From contig CM042087.1 in the NCBI GenBank assembly GCA_023512835.1, forward strand, positions 8,348,550 through 8,412,549: a DNA stretch of 64,000 nucleotides, given 5' to 3'. This document shows, in pieces, positions 43,284-54,931 of the stretch. How positions within the stretch are numbered: position 1 is the first letter of the stretch; each line of letters begins with the position of its first letter. The notes beneath the pieces were generated by a model that did no database searches, was not told where the DNA came from, and saw only the letters and a program-made list of their open reading frames with translations. Source of the stretch: Taxillus chinensis (Eukaryota; Streptophyta; Magnoliopsida; Santalales; Loranthaceae). The translations under genes were made by a program, and so were the position numbers.

Positions 43284-43869
43284 ATAGGAGACTCCTTGTT
43301 CTAGGGTTAGGGGTTTTTCGCCACTGCGGCCGTCGTGGAGAGAGAGAGAGCTAGAGAGAGGGAAAGGGGGAGAACTACCGGTTGCTTTCTGGGAGCATCC
43401 CGTGGGGAGGGACGGCATCTAACGCGGGAGCAAGGAGGATCTTCTTTAAGGTAGGGATTCGTTCTTCCTAAATCCTCCTCCGTCCTAGGGTCCTAGGGCG
43501 ATTATGTGTTATATCCGTTATATTATTTATATGTAAATTCATATAGGTGTGACCTCCTATATGAATGTTGGCTTCAATGGCGATTTTTGGTGTTTCTGGT
43601 GTTTGTGTGATGCATGAAAAGTGTTTGATAAAATGCCTGTATGACATGCCGTACATGTTTGATGAAATGCCTGTAAACTTATGTGTGTATATGCCCATTA
43701 TGTGTTTGGTAATATGTCCGTGTATTGGACTTGTGGTTTAGTGTATGTATGTATCTTGGATGTTTGCTCTATGGCCTGAATGGCCGGGTTTGTGCGCTTG
43801 TGAATGGGTGCACACCAAGTGTTTGGTTGTATGCTTGAGTGACCATGGTGTGTGTTGTGTGCTTGACGT

Positions 43870-44035
43870 GGTATCTCGGCCTGAAGAGGCGGTTAAATAA
43901 CTTTGCCTGAGAGGCGGTTAAACCAGTGGCCTGAAGAGGCGGTTAAATCACTTGGCCTGAAGAGGCGGTTAAATCACTTGGCCTGAAGAGGCGGTTAAAT
44001 AACTTGGCCTGAAGAGGCGGTTAAATCACTTGTGG
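43870..44035 (+). repeat. 26-bp minisatellite in the gypsy LTR
   Basis: Six units of ggcctgaagaggcggttaaa plus a short spacer occur here. Related units in reverse occur in Gyp-B at about 49575-49690 and 57020-57150. Gyp-A has other repeats in this part of the LTR. Confidence 0.88.
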
Positions 44036-44522
44036 TTAAAGTGTTAGCCCGTGTGGCGGTGGAAGATTGTAAATTGTTGATGTGGTTGCTATTATGTCCG
44101 TTGATTGAATTATTGTATCACGACACTTTTGTACACATGGCATGTAGCCGCTAGGAACATGGGAAGGGTTGGGGAGACTTGATCCCTACGAGCTGTGGTT
44201 GCTCACCCCTCCTACCGTGTTTGCTTCTTTTCTAGGGACTTACATGCATTAGGTGGATACACCAAGGTGGAAGATCATAATTATTTTTACTCTCTTCCGG
44301 TTATGTTTTGTTTTTCTTATGGGAATTGATGTAACCCCATGGGGAAAGGATTTTGTTGTAATAAACTGGTTTGGATTGCTTTTAATGAACATTACTTTCT
44401 TGAATGTTGTGGATGTTTAAAATGTGATATTCTTGGTTTGTATCCTAACCCCTTTGCCCTCCGTGTGGGTAAAAGGGGAGTCACGTACCGGTTTCCTCGG
44501 GTTGGAAATCCGGGGCGTGACA

Positions 44523-44786
44523 ATATGGTATCGAGCGGACCTGGAGCGGTGTGCCATGGTCCCACGGGGACGTGGACCTCCTAAGGGGGTGGATTGTAAC
44601 GACCCATGAGTGGGTGTTAGTCCCACATTGCTTGGTGAGGAGAACAAAGTCCGCCTTATAGGAGGGGACGGATACCTCACCTCACGGGGACGCTTTTGGG
44701 CGAGGCCCAAAGACAAAATCGTGCGGAGCAGCCATGAGGGCGAGGCCCAAGATTGGTTGGCCAAAGCGGACAAAATTCTTGTGACA
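44523..44786 (+). repeat. TRIM-type primer site, internal region and LTR
   Basis: This is the short-element half of the chimera: primer site 44525-44537, internal region to 44595, then a 191-bp LTR 44596-44786 with TG...CA ends. The LTR contains ccttataggagg, a possible TATA/TSS area. There is no coding capacity. Confidence 0.6.
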
Positions 44787-47063
44787 GGTATGGGCCGGGC
44801 TTCCTCTCGGCCTATGGGTCAAGCCGTGTCCACGCTCGCTATGTTCGAAACTAACTCTAATAAATAAATCTACCATGAAAACACCCTATGAGATGTGGAG
44901 AGGACGAAAGCCTTCAATTTCACATTTCAGAGCTTTTGGGTGTACTTGCTATATATTGATAAATGGTAAAGAAACTCGGAATAAATTTGAACCAAAATCT
45001 GATGATGGGATTTTTGTCGGGTACTCATTACATAGCAAGGCTTATCGGGTCTTCAATAGAAAACTTTTTAAGGTTGAAGAATCTATCCATGTGACCTTTG
45101 ATGAAACTAATCTTGATTGGTCAAAAGTTGCTTCTTCAAGTTCTAATGTACAGGTCCCGGACAGCAACATCGACTATTCGAAGTTTATGAATGTTCCTGT
45201 TACACATTCTGACTAACCACGTGGCATCAGCGAGGCACAAAGAAATTATATGGATGATACTACGGATGATTCGGACTCAAGACTACCATTAAGCTCTGGA
45301 CATACTCCTTTGGATACCCAAAATTCCAGAGCACCTTCAAGCCCGTCCGGACCAGTTAACACTGAAAGAAACAGTGTTGAAGAACCACCTAGTTGTACCG
45401 TACCTTCTAATACGGAAACATCTGGTCCGGAAGAAGCTCGACCAACGAGATATACTTGAACCACCTAATCTGGCAGAGCTTCAAATTATTCAAGATCAAC
45501 CATCACATGCACAGAATTACAGATGGACCCGAAACCATCCCTCAAATCAAGTGATTGGTGATCCTACTGTTGGTGTAAGAACAAGAGCAGCCACTTTCAA
45601 CATGTGTCTTTACTCGTGTTTTCTATCTCAAATAGAACCAAAAGTGGTAGATGAAGCTCTTCAGGATTCGAACTGGATAGAAGCCATGCAAGAAGAGCTG
45701 AATCAATTTAAGAGAAATAATGTGTGGACTCTAGTACCAAGGCCTTGATACGGATGGAATAGTAATCCGGAACAAAGCCAGACTGGTAGCCAAAGGATAC
45801 CGTCAAGAAGAAGGAATAGACTATGATGAGACCTTTGCTCCGGTAGCAAGACTTGAGGCAATCCGAATGTTTCTGGCGTATGCTTTATATGAAAACTTCA
45901 TAGTTTATCAAATGGACGTCAAGAGCGCATTCCTGAATGGAGATCTTCAAGAGGAGGTGTACGTTGAACAACCTCCCGGTTTCATTGAACCTAAGGCAGG
46001 ACATCTAGTCTACAAGCTTCGGAAAGCTTTATATGGTTTGAAGCAAGCTCCAAGAGCCTGGTACGACACACTGTCAGAATTCCTACTTGCTCAGAATTCC
46101 TAATCGTACAAATATACGTGGATGATATCATTTTCGAATCAACAAATCTGAAGCTTTGTGAAGAGTTTGCAAAGTTGATGACAGGCAAGTTTGAGATAAG
46201 CATGATGGGAGAACTGTCCTACTTCCTTGGAATAGAAGTTAAACAATTGAAGGAAGGAATCTTCATTAATCAAGCTAAGTACACTCGCGATCTTATTAAG
46301 AAGTTTGGTATGGAAGGTTCATCTCCCGTCAAAACTCCCATGCCATCGGTGCCAAGTTAGATCTTGATGTGGATGGAATATCGAGAAATGTGACGGACTA
46401 CGAGAGGGATGATAGGATCCTTGCCTGTATCTTACAAGAAGTCGCCCAGACATTATGTTTGCAACTTGCATCCGTGCACGATATCAGGCGAATCCCAAGG
46501 AGTCACATATGCTTCATGTTAAACGGATATTAAGGTATCTCAAGGGAACGATGAATTTGGAACTCGGTACCCAAAGGAGTCCAACTTCACCTTATCCTGG
46601 ATACTCGATGCTTGACTTCGCTGGGTGTCGCATCGACAGGAAAAGCACAAGTGGTACGTGTCGGTTTCTTGGAAATAGATTAATTTCATGGTTCAGGAAG
46701 AAGCGAGATTCCGTATCAACCTCTACTGGTGAGGCGGAATATATAGCTGCTGGGAGTTGCTACGCACAGCTACTCTGGATGCAAAGTCAACTTACTGACT
46801 ACGGTTTCAACATGTCATCTATTCCACTCTACTGCAACAACACTAGCGCAATTGCTATCAGCAACAATCCTATCATGCACCCTAAGACGAAGCATATTGA
46901 GGTCAGGTATCACTTCACACGCGACCATGTTCTCAAAAGTCACATCTCACTGGAACATGTTGCTACTGAAGATCAACTGGCAGACATTCTTACAAAGCCC
47001 CTACCTGATGCAAGATTCTCTGAACTACTCTTCTGATTAGGTATGCTTGACTTCTCTGCATAG

Positions 47064-48764
47064 TTTCACATTTAAATTACCCAACAGTATACTTACTTTC
47101 AGAACATGCATTGTGCTTTTATTGATAGTAGTAAATACATACTGATCTTAATGTTGATCATACTTACTATTTAACGTGCTTCATGCTTCTGATATTGATA
47201 TCAACTTCATAGTGAGAGGATGCTTGCGTTTCCCGACTGAAGTCGTTTAAGCAAACATGATTAAAGTTTATATGATTAACCTCATTCTGGTTTCATGATC
47301 TTAATTTCCACTGATCACCACATGACAAATTCTTGTTCATTTAGATTACTCTATTAACATGTATAGTTGAAGAATTGAAATGGGTTAGCTTGGAATGCCT
47401 GGTGGATGAATACACAATCGCAGTCTGATCAGCTTTTGAAATATAGTTTCCTAAAAAGATAGACAGTGCTGAATTTCCTAAAGCCGAAAAGGTCTACCGA
47501 GAGGATTGCACAATCTACGGGGGAGAAAATGCTTTATAAATTATTCGAGTAATACCCCCTGTATATGTCTCATGACCTCTTTCCTGGCTGTCTATTTGAG
47601 GGGGAGCCTTTCATTGAGAGGATCGAATGATCTACGGGGGAGCCTAAGCTTCATCTATTACCTCAATAATAACCCCCTAATATGTCTCAGATACTCCCTC
47701 CTCTAAACCTTTACTTCCGGATCTGACTGGACATGCGTTGTTGAAACAGAATTGAGGCATGCTTGGATGTTTTTTTTCTTCAACCATGCATTTTAATCGA
47801 ATAATCAACTGCTTGCTTTTGACATGTGTCCGCTTCCTCATTTTTCACTCATGAATCCTAGTTTGGTCAAATCATATGATTTTTAATTAATCTTAGCTAC
47901 GTCGTTCAGCAGGACGGTTTCGCTATGTTGACCTATATGAACTTGTGTATTTATTATCTGACATATGCCCTGATTCAGTCACATTGATCATTCTCTAGTA
48001 TGTATATGTCTATTTCATTCTTTGTAATGCATAAGTTCTGCTTCTCATTAGTTCGGATTATATAGCTCTTCACTGACTATTTTCTCCTATCCGTACTAAT
48101 CCTTGCATGTTAAGCTTTTGTACTTTTAGTTTATTTTTTTTGTGAAGCTACAAGGTTCAGATTTTCTTTGCAACCTTATCGATAAATCTAGTCCATAGTC
48201 TTGGATTTGAAGTGTTATGGTACTTCTCTTCTCTTCGACTTATTGACAAAGAAAGGAATCTACTTCTCTCTCACCGCACTCACTACTACGGACACGGTCT
48301 ACTTTTCATCCGGATACTCATCACTCGACTATCGTTGATTCCGAATGATTGTCGGTTCATTCCTCCGGACTCCTGACACTGTCAAATTGCGATAATCCAT
48401 GTCTTATTATATATCGCGTGCTTTTGAGGAGGAATAATGATGATTCATTGAATGCATGTCTCGGGATACACACACTTCCCCAGGAAGGCAAACAGTTGTT
48501 ACCTTTACTTGGTCATGCCGTCTCCACGTCATCTTTTAATCCGGAGGCGCACCGATATCAAGACTAATGACATTAGTCTGTCAAGCGGTTTACTGTTTCA
48601 CTCGCCAAATTCCTAGACCCGCTAACATTCACGGATTCGGTCTTATATATTCTGGTCATTCCTGCGAAGCACGAGTGTTACCCTTTTCAAATCCCTAAAA
48701 CTCTCGTTGCTCCTTCAATCCCCAAGACCTCGCCTTCCCTCTCGCCCTTCAACTTTCATCTACA
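47064..48764 (+). other. Spacer between pol and ORF3 of Sire-A
   Basis: No gene is seen. GGGGGAG-type tracts lie near 47519, 47599 and 47635, associated with gagaggat...gatctac words. A TATA-like site (tcttatatattc) at about 48641-48652 is 121 bp before the ORF3 ATG. It is collinear with 25121-23469 of Sire-C in the opposite direction. Confidence 0.8.
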
Positions 48765-49046
48765 ATGACACCCAAAACCTCTCTTTCCGGCTTCAATCCC
48801 GGCCATCTGGTCGATTGGAGCGCTGTCTCCAACCCTCCGGACTGGTTTTTCCATCTTCGCCCTCTTCTAGAAGCCTCTCACATACTCAACTTGATCTCCA
48901 ATCCTGTCGATCTTCTTATAGACAACATTCTCGAGTTCTACCAACGGATCCGCTGTACCACCGACTCCATCATCTCCTCTGTTCACGGTGAATCCATCCT
49001 AATCACCCCCGTCGTTCTCCGCGCTGCTCTCAATCTACCCCCCGGT

Positions 49047-49051
49047 GAACC
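49047..49051. other. Left target-site duplication of Gyp-B (GAACC)
   Basis: GAACC in the ORF3 coding sequence precedes TGTCACGCC. The repeat is at 58380-58384, and ORF3 continues from there in the expected order. Confidence 0.95.
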
Positions 49052-50001
49052 TGTCACGCCCCGGATTTCCAACCCGAGGAAACCGGTACGTGACTCCCCT
49101 TGTACCCACACGGAGGGCAAAGGGGTTAGGATGCAAACCCCGAATTTAACATTTTAAACATCCACAACACATTCAAGAAAGTAATGTTCATAAAAGAAAT
49201 CCACAATCCAAACCAGTCTTTATTACAACAAAATCCTCTTTCCAATCCATCCCCACTGGGGTTACAACAATTCCCATAAAAATAACATAAATGGAAGAGA
49301 GTAAAATAAATAAGGTCTTCCACCTTGGTGTATCCACCTAACGCCTGTAAGTCCCTGGAAAACAAGCAAACACAGTAGGAGGGGTGAGCAACCACAGCTC
49401 AGTAGGGATCAAGTCTCCCCAACCCTTCCCATGTTCCTAGCGGCTACATGCATGTGCACAGGTGTAGTGACGTGGCAGTATTAGGAAAAATAAAGCATTC
49501 CACACAAGCGGGCGTAACCTCGGCCCTAGCCACACCTGGCTAACAAACCACATCTCAAGCAAGTAATTTAACCGCCTCTTCAGGGCCTCGATTTAATCGC
49601 CTTCCCGGCAAAGTAGTTTAACCGCCTCTTCAGGCCACTAGTTTAACCGCCTCTCAGGCAAAGTAATTTAACCGCCTCTTCAGGCCAGATACCACAGTCA
49701 TGCACACAACACACACCACGGTCACTCAAGCATAAAACCAAACACTTGGTGTGCACCCGTTCACAAGTGCACAACCCAGCCATTCAGGCAATAGAACAAA
49801 CACCCAGCATGCATACATACACCAAATCACAAGTCCAGCCACTCAGGCATATTATCGAACATATATTAGGCATATACACACAACAATAGTCACACAGGCA
49901 TTTCATCGAACATGTAACATGCACTGACCGCCCAACAACAGAATCACACCAAAATGCCATTGAAGGCCAACATCCATATAGGAGATCACACCTATATGGA
50001 T

Positions 50002-50042
<41 letters not shown>

Positions 50043-50226
50043 AATATAAAAATACCCATAATCTACCCTAGAACCTTAGAACAGAGGAGGATTTAGGAAT
50101 AACAGAACCCCTACCTCAAGTAAAACGCAACAACACATCAATATTCTGTTCCCACGCCGAACGCCGTCCGCCCACGAGACACCGATCACCCACGCAAGGC
50201 GCCCGGCAGCAACCAGGAGCTCTCCT

Positions 50227-50286
<60 letters not shown>

Positions 50287-50977
50287 GGCCGGTGGAGCAA
50301 CAAACCCTAAACCTAAAACAAAAGGGCTTCTCCTCCTTATATAGACAACACAATATCAAAACGACGTAGTTTTGATTAAGTGAACCCCAAAGTCAAAACG
50401 ACGTAGTTTTTATGGAACAAGCTATGACCTTCCCACATCCATACACACCAAAATATTCACAATTCCAACATGGTCCTTTGGGAAAAGATGATTAGAATGA
50501 CAAAACCAAGGTAACCATGCAAAAACATGCCTGCACGCCAATTTGAACGCCAATTCCCCAATTGGCGTACAGCTCCAAATGCACTCAAACTTCACCCCAA
50601 GCCTCCTTGCATCTTGTAGAGGTCTGAGAAGCAAAAATATGCTTGCATGTGAAATGGGTGAATTCACGTGCAGCTCCAAATGCTCTGAAATTTCTGTGGT
50701 AGATAGAGGACCTCATTCTAAGAAACTTTTGTTCTTGCACGCCAATTTTTTGAGGCCATCTACTATACCAAAAGTGAGCTCCAAAATCTGCCAAAACAGC
50801 TTAAAACCGCATGTATATGCATAGCATCTTCTTAGGGCATAAATGTACGTTATCACTTGTCACATACACCTCCCAAAAGTCCCCTCTTGGGCTCCTCTCT
50901 TACCTCAAACTTGTGCACTAACATCTAAGGTGTTTGTGGTTAACTTCTTACACACGGGTTACACACGGGTCATTACA
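49052..50977 (-). repeat. 3' LTR of Gyp-B
   Basis: It has TGTCACGCC to GTCATTACA ends and contains reversed units of the 26-bp minisatellite (about 49575-49690), an (AT)n run (about 50005-50037), a long (TC)n run (about 50229-50281) and a minus-strand TATA box (about 50335-50344). It is longer than its partner mainly because of the two microsatellites. Confidence 0.94.
50229..50281. repeat. (TC)n microsatellite in the Gyp-B 3' LTR
   Basis: About 26 CT dinucleotides lie here. The same place in the 5' LTR (about 57671-57684) has only about seven. On the minus strand it lies in the GA-rich leader just downstream of the LTR TATA box. Confidence 0.93.
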
Positions 50978-50996
50978 TCCTCTCCCCCTTAAGACT
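50978..50996 (-). other. Polypurine tract of Gyp-B
   Basis: On the minus strand, cttaagggggagagga abuts the LTR start TGTAATGACC. The same tract abuts the Gyp-A LTR at 62912-62928. Confidence 0.88.
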
Positions 50997-51290
50997 TTTC
51001 GTCCTCGAAAATAAACAATATGCAAGGAAAACCAACACACCCAAATGGGTCATACACCGCGCACAGCACATAACAGCACATAACAAGGTACCACCATAAT
51101 CCATAACCACATGCATCACAATAATGCATATTACACATATCCGCATGTCACAAATACACATCTCAAAACACATCACAAATATGAACACATGTCTAAAAGA
51201 CAATACAAATACACCAAATCATACACAACTAATACAAGAAAACACATCACTATCCCTTGGCCAACAGCCACCAACAGCCACCTCCCACGC

Positions 51291-52736
51291 TTAAGATTGT
51301 TCGTCCTCGAACAATTCTGGGTGTTGCTCACGCATCACGGACTCACGTTCCCATGTCTCCTCCTCAATGCCACGGTGGTGCCACAGCACGCGAACCAAAG
51401 GAATAGCACTACCACGCAAAAGTTTCTCCCGCCAATCTAGGATACGGATAGGGGCCTCAACAACGGACATGTCATCCTCAATGTCTAAGGTCCCCCAATC
51501 GATCACATGAGTGGGGTCAAGGTGATACTTCCGCAACTGGGACACGTGAAACACGTTGTGCACTCGACTCAGCCGCGGTGGTAACGCTAACCGGTAGGCC
51601 ACAGGCCCCACACGATCTAGAATCTCAAAAGGACCAATAAACCGCGGAGATAGCTTAGAACCTCGCCCAAACCGTCGATGTCTATGACGTGGAGAAACAC
51701 GAAGAAACACATGATCACCAACAAAAAACTCCAAAGGTCGCCGCCGCTGATCCGCATAAGATTTCTGCCGACTTTGAGCTGATAACAAACGCTGACGAAT
51801 CAACTTAACCTTCTCGGTAGCCTCTTGAACCAACTGTGGTCCCAAGAGAGCTGTCTCCCCCACCTCGGTCCAACACAAAGGTGATCGACACGGCCGCCCA
51901 TACAACGCCTCAAAAGGAGCCATTCTAATGGATGCCTGATAACTGTTGTTGTAGGCAAACTCCACCAAAGGAAGGTGAGTTGCCCATGAACCCCCAAAAT
52001 CTAACACACAGGCCCGTAACATGTCCTCCAAAGTCTGATTCGTCCTCTCTGTCTGGCCGTCGGTCTCAGGGTGAAAGGTTGTACTCAAGTGAAGTTTGGT
52101 CCCCATAGCCTCCTGCAAACCTGCCCGAAACGGGAAGTGAACCTCGAATCCCGGTCAGAGACAACCGATGATGGTACTCCATGTAGTCTCACAATCTCGT
52201 TCATGTATAGATGACTCAAGGTCCCAATAGAGTCCCGCTCGCGAACAGCCAGGAAATGGGCCGACTTTGTAAGTCGATCCACAATCACCCAAATCATATC
52301 TTTCCTCCCTGTGGTGGGTGGAAGACCAGTGACAAAATCCATCGCTATGTGGTCCCACTTCCACTCCGCTATGGGCAAGGGCTGTAACATGCCCGCCGGC
52401 CGCTGATGCTCAGCCTTCACCTGCTGACACGTGAGGCACCGCGAAACAAAGGCAGCCACATCGCGTTTCATCCCAGGCTACCAAAAATGTCCCCGAAGCG
52501 CATGGTACATCTTCGTACCCCCCTGGATGCACAAGAACTCTAGGCGGGTGAAACTCCCGCATCACCTCATCCCTGAGAGAAGAAGCCACTACTAACCGCC
52601 CCTGAAAAGACAACTCATGCTCAGGACCCTCTATCCAGTCCTCAGATAGCTCACCAGCCTCAATACGGGCACGGAGAACCTCACACTCAATGTCACCCAA
52701 CTGTCCCTCTCGGACGCGCTGGTACAACTCAGGCAC
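51291..52736 (-). pseudogene. Gyp-B integrase with chromodomain-like C-terminus
   Basis: Frames 52410-52736 and 52085-52471 carry the RNase H-integrase spacer and the integrase zinc-binding end (CLTCQQVKAEH). The core has WDHIAMDF (Asp), VSDRDSRF (Asp) and, in 51291-52118, [20 protein letters not shown] (Glu). The [10 protein letters not shown] and [12 protein letters not shown] segments (GPY/F module) follow. The protein ends with [17 protein letters not shown], which matches the tail of a chromodomain. Chromodomains can steer integration to methylated histone H3. Frameshifts separate the three frames near 52500 and 52100. Confidence 0.93.
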
Positions 52737-53843
52737 AAACCACCAAAGGACTCAGAACTGTCCCACTATCACGAACAACAGGCTGCAGCTGCAACATCGC
52801 CAACTGCTCCATCAGCTTCCACTCTCTCACGGCCACCTCAGCTTTCCCTTTTCTACTCAACGCGTCAGCCACAACATTACCCTTGCCCAGGGTATAGGCA
52901 AAAGTAAAGTCAAAGGTCTGCAAATACTCCACCCATCTCCTCTGCCTCAAATTCAAGTCCTTCTGAGTAAAGATGTACTGAAGGCTCTTGTGATCTGAGA
53001 ACACCACGAACTTCTCCCCCAGAAGGTAATGTTGCCAACTCTTCAGGGCGAAGATGACAGCTACCAACTCAAGATCATGGGTAGGGTAATTCTACTCATG
53101 AGGCTTCAGCTGCCTCGACCCATAAGCTACCACACTGTGCTCCTGCATAAGCACACACCCCAAACCAACCCTGGACGCATCACAATACACCTCATATGGG
53201 ATATCCTCCCGAGGTAATCTCAATACCGGTGCAGTGGTCAAACGGGTTTTGAGAGCCTCAAACGCCTGCTGGCACTTGTCAGTCCAATCAAATTTCACTC
53301 CCTTCCGAGTCAACGCTGTCATAGGAGTTGCCAAACGGGAGAACCCCTCGACAAAACGACGATAGTACCCCACCAAGCCAAGAAAGCTACGGATCTCAAA
53401 AACGTTGGTTGGCCTCGCCCACGATGCCACAGCCTCAATCTTGGCTGGGTCCACCCTAACTCCCTCAGCTGACACCACATGGCCAAGAAAGTGAACCTCC
53501 TGCAGCCAAAACGCACACTTGCTAAACTTAGCAAACAGTTGCTTTGGTCCCTCAAGGTTTGCAACACTGTTGCCAAATGCTCCACATGCTCCGTCTCGGT
53601 CTTAGAATACACCAAGATATCATCAACAAACACCACCACGAACGAATCCAAGTATGGAGCAAAGACCTGGTTCATCAAATGCATGAATACCGCTGGCGCA
53701 TTAGTGAGCCCGAAAGGCATCACTACCCACTCATAACGCCCATACCTGCACCGAAAAGCCGTCTTAGGGATGTCCTCCTCCCTGACCCTGAGCTGGTGAT
53801 ACCCCGACCGTAAATCTATTTTGGAAAACCACTTGGGCCCCAC
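52729..53843 (-). pseudogene. Gyp-B reverse transcriptase and RNase H
   Basis: RT block 53319-53843 contains [24 protein letters not shown] and the catalytic FVDDILVYS (about 53614-53630). 53092-53478 holds the thumb/connection ([16 protein letters not shown]) and the start of RNase H ([18 protein letters not shown]). 52729-53067 holds FSDHKSLQYIFTQ and GKGNVVADALSRK. Catalytic residues visible in these motifs are intact, but frameshifts near 53460 and 53080 split the domains. The enzyme would copy element RNA inside the particle. Confidence 0.93.
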
Positions 53844-53849
53844 TCAATT

Positions 53850-54931
53850 GGTCAAATAGGTCATCTATCCGAGGCAACGGGTACTTGTTCTTCACGATCC
53901 ACCGAATTTAGCTTCCTGTAGTCGATGCAGAGACGAAGCGTGCCATCAGCCTTCTTAGCAAAGAGCACCGGAGCACCCCAAGGTGAGGTACTCGGTCTGA
54001 TATACCCCTGGTCCCCCAACTCCTCGATTTGCCTCTGCAGCTCCCTCAGCTCGGCTGGCCCCATACGATACGCTACTTGGGAAATCGGACCCGTCCCCGA
54101 CACCAACTCAATGGTGAACTCCACACTCCTCTTAGGTGGCAAACTCCTCAACTCTTCAGGAAAAACATCCTGAAATTGGTCCACAACAGCGGGCCACACC
54201 CTCTTTTCCGCCTTCCCCTCCTCAGCAAAGGTCAGGGCCGCCAACCTGTGGGTAATGGCACCCCACTGGTCCAACACTGGCCCGGCTCGACTCGCCTCAC
54301 GATCCCACTCCCCTTGCAGGGTACAAAAGGTTCCTGCGGGTGACACGAAGGATACACGCCGCCGGTAACAGTCTATCTTGGCCTGGAAAGCCATAAGCCA
54401 ATCCATACCCAAGATCATGTCAAAAGTACGCAAAGGCATCACATGCAAGTCGAAGCTCAGTTCCACATCACCCGTGGTTAACACACAACCGCGGCAAACA
54501 TGTCGCACCTCAATCATGCCTCCCACTGGAGACTCTACAACTAAGGGCCTCTCCGCCTCAACACACGTTAACCCCAAGCCCTCAATTATAAGCTCAGCAA
54601 TAAAAGAACGCGATGCACCCGTATCGAAAAGAACAGAAGCAAGCATGCGGGAGATCAAAAGAGTACCTTTAACCACCGATGGTCCTGCTCCCTCCTCTAC
54701 CGGTGAAGGTGGTAGCTTAGCCTCCTCCTGGGGTGTCGCATTCAGTGCAAACACCCTCCCTTGGCCCATGCCACTGGTCGGCTCACTCACTGGGCGGCTC
54801 CCGCCCCGATCGCCTCTAAGATCGCTTCTGTCGCTCTTGGCCTCCCCCCGAGTCGGGTCCACTGGATCTGGTCGGGCCGGCCTGCCACTGACGAGCTGGT
54901 CTCTCAGCTGGTGCACAGAAGCTAGCATCAC
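53850..54931 (-). pseudogene. Gyp-B protease and RT N-terminus
   Basis: The protease motif [11 protein letters not shown] lies about a third of the way into the frame, and MILGMDWL follows as in gypsy proteases. The frame continues to the RT fingers ([44 protein letters not shown]). It is lost by a frameshift at about 53900. The overlap with the gag frame upstream (54816-55517) suggests a further lost base between gag and protease. Confidence 0.92.

Larger units (their letters stand above)
42780..44795 (+). mobile_element. Gypsy LTR fused to a TRIM-type half element
   Basis: 42780-44522 is a plus-strand LTR of the Gyp-A/B family (TGTAAGGACCC to GGGGCGTGACA; TATA at 43273-43283). It is followed at once by an initiator-Met-like primer site (atggtatcgagc), about 70 bp with a polypurine tract (cctaagggggtgga), and a different short LTR (44596-44786, TGTAACGACCC to CTTGTGACA). 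The short LTR resembles a widespread plant TRIM ('cccacattg', 'ggcgaggccc', 'ggccaaagcggacaa'). CGGGC stands on both sides (42775-42779 and 44796-44800), but nine bases separate the right copy from the CA end. Copia pol resumes at 44796. Confidence 0.65.
41810..47063 (+). pseudogene. pol of Sire-A, interrupted by a gypsy-LTR/TRIM chimera
   Basis: Protease (WILDSGCSGHMTG, about 41882-41920), GAG-preintegrase/zinc region (LWHKRCAYLNF to CRECQLGKQTKHSF) and the first part of the integrase core (HMDLYGPI, RSDHGTEF) lie in 41855-42772. A deletion and the insertion at 42780-44795 remove the Glu-containing segment. Integrase resumes at 44875 (MWRGRKPSISHF). RT follows in 45374-46360 with YVDDIIFES at 46115-46140, and RNase H in 46455-47036 (STSTGEAEYIAAG, SNNPIMHPKTKH). 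Small deletions lie before the RT fingers (near 45750) and before YVDD (near 46103). The natural end is the TAG at 47061-47063. Confidence 0.92.

Noticed and set aside
43870..44035. CRISPR-like regular repeats (also 37765-38015 and 5915-6640)
   Set aside because: The units are directly adjacent, without unique spacers, and lie in plant LTR retrotransposons. They are minisatellites.
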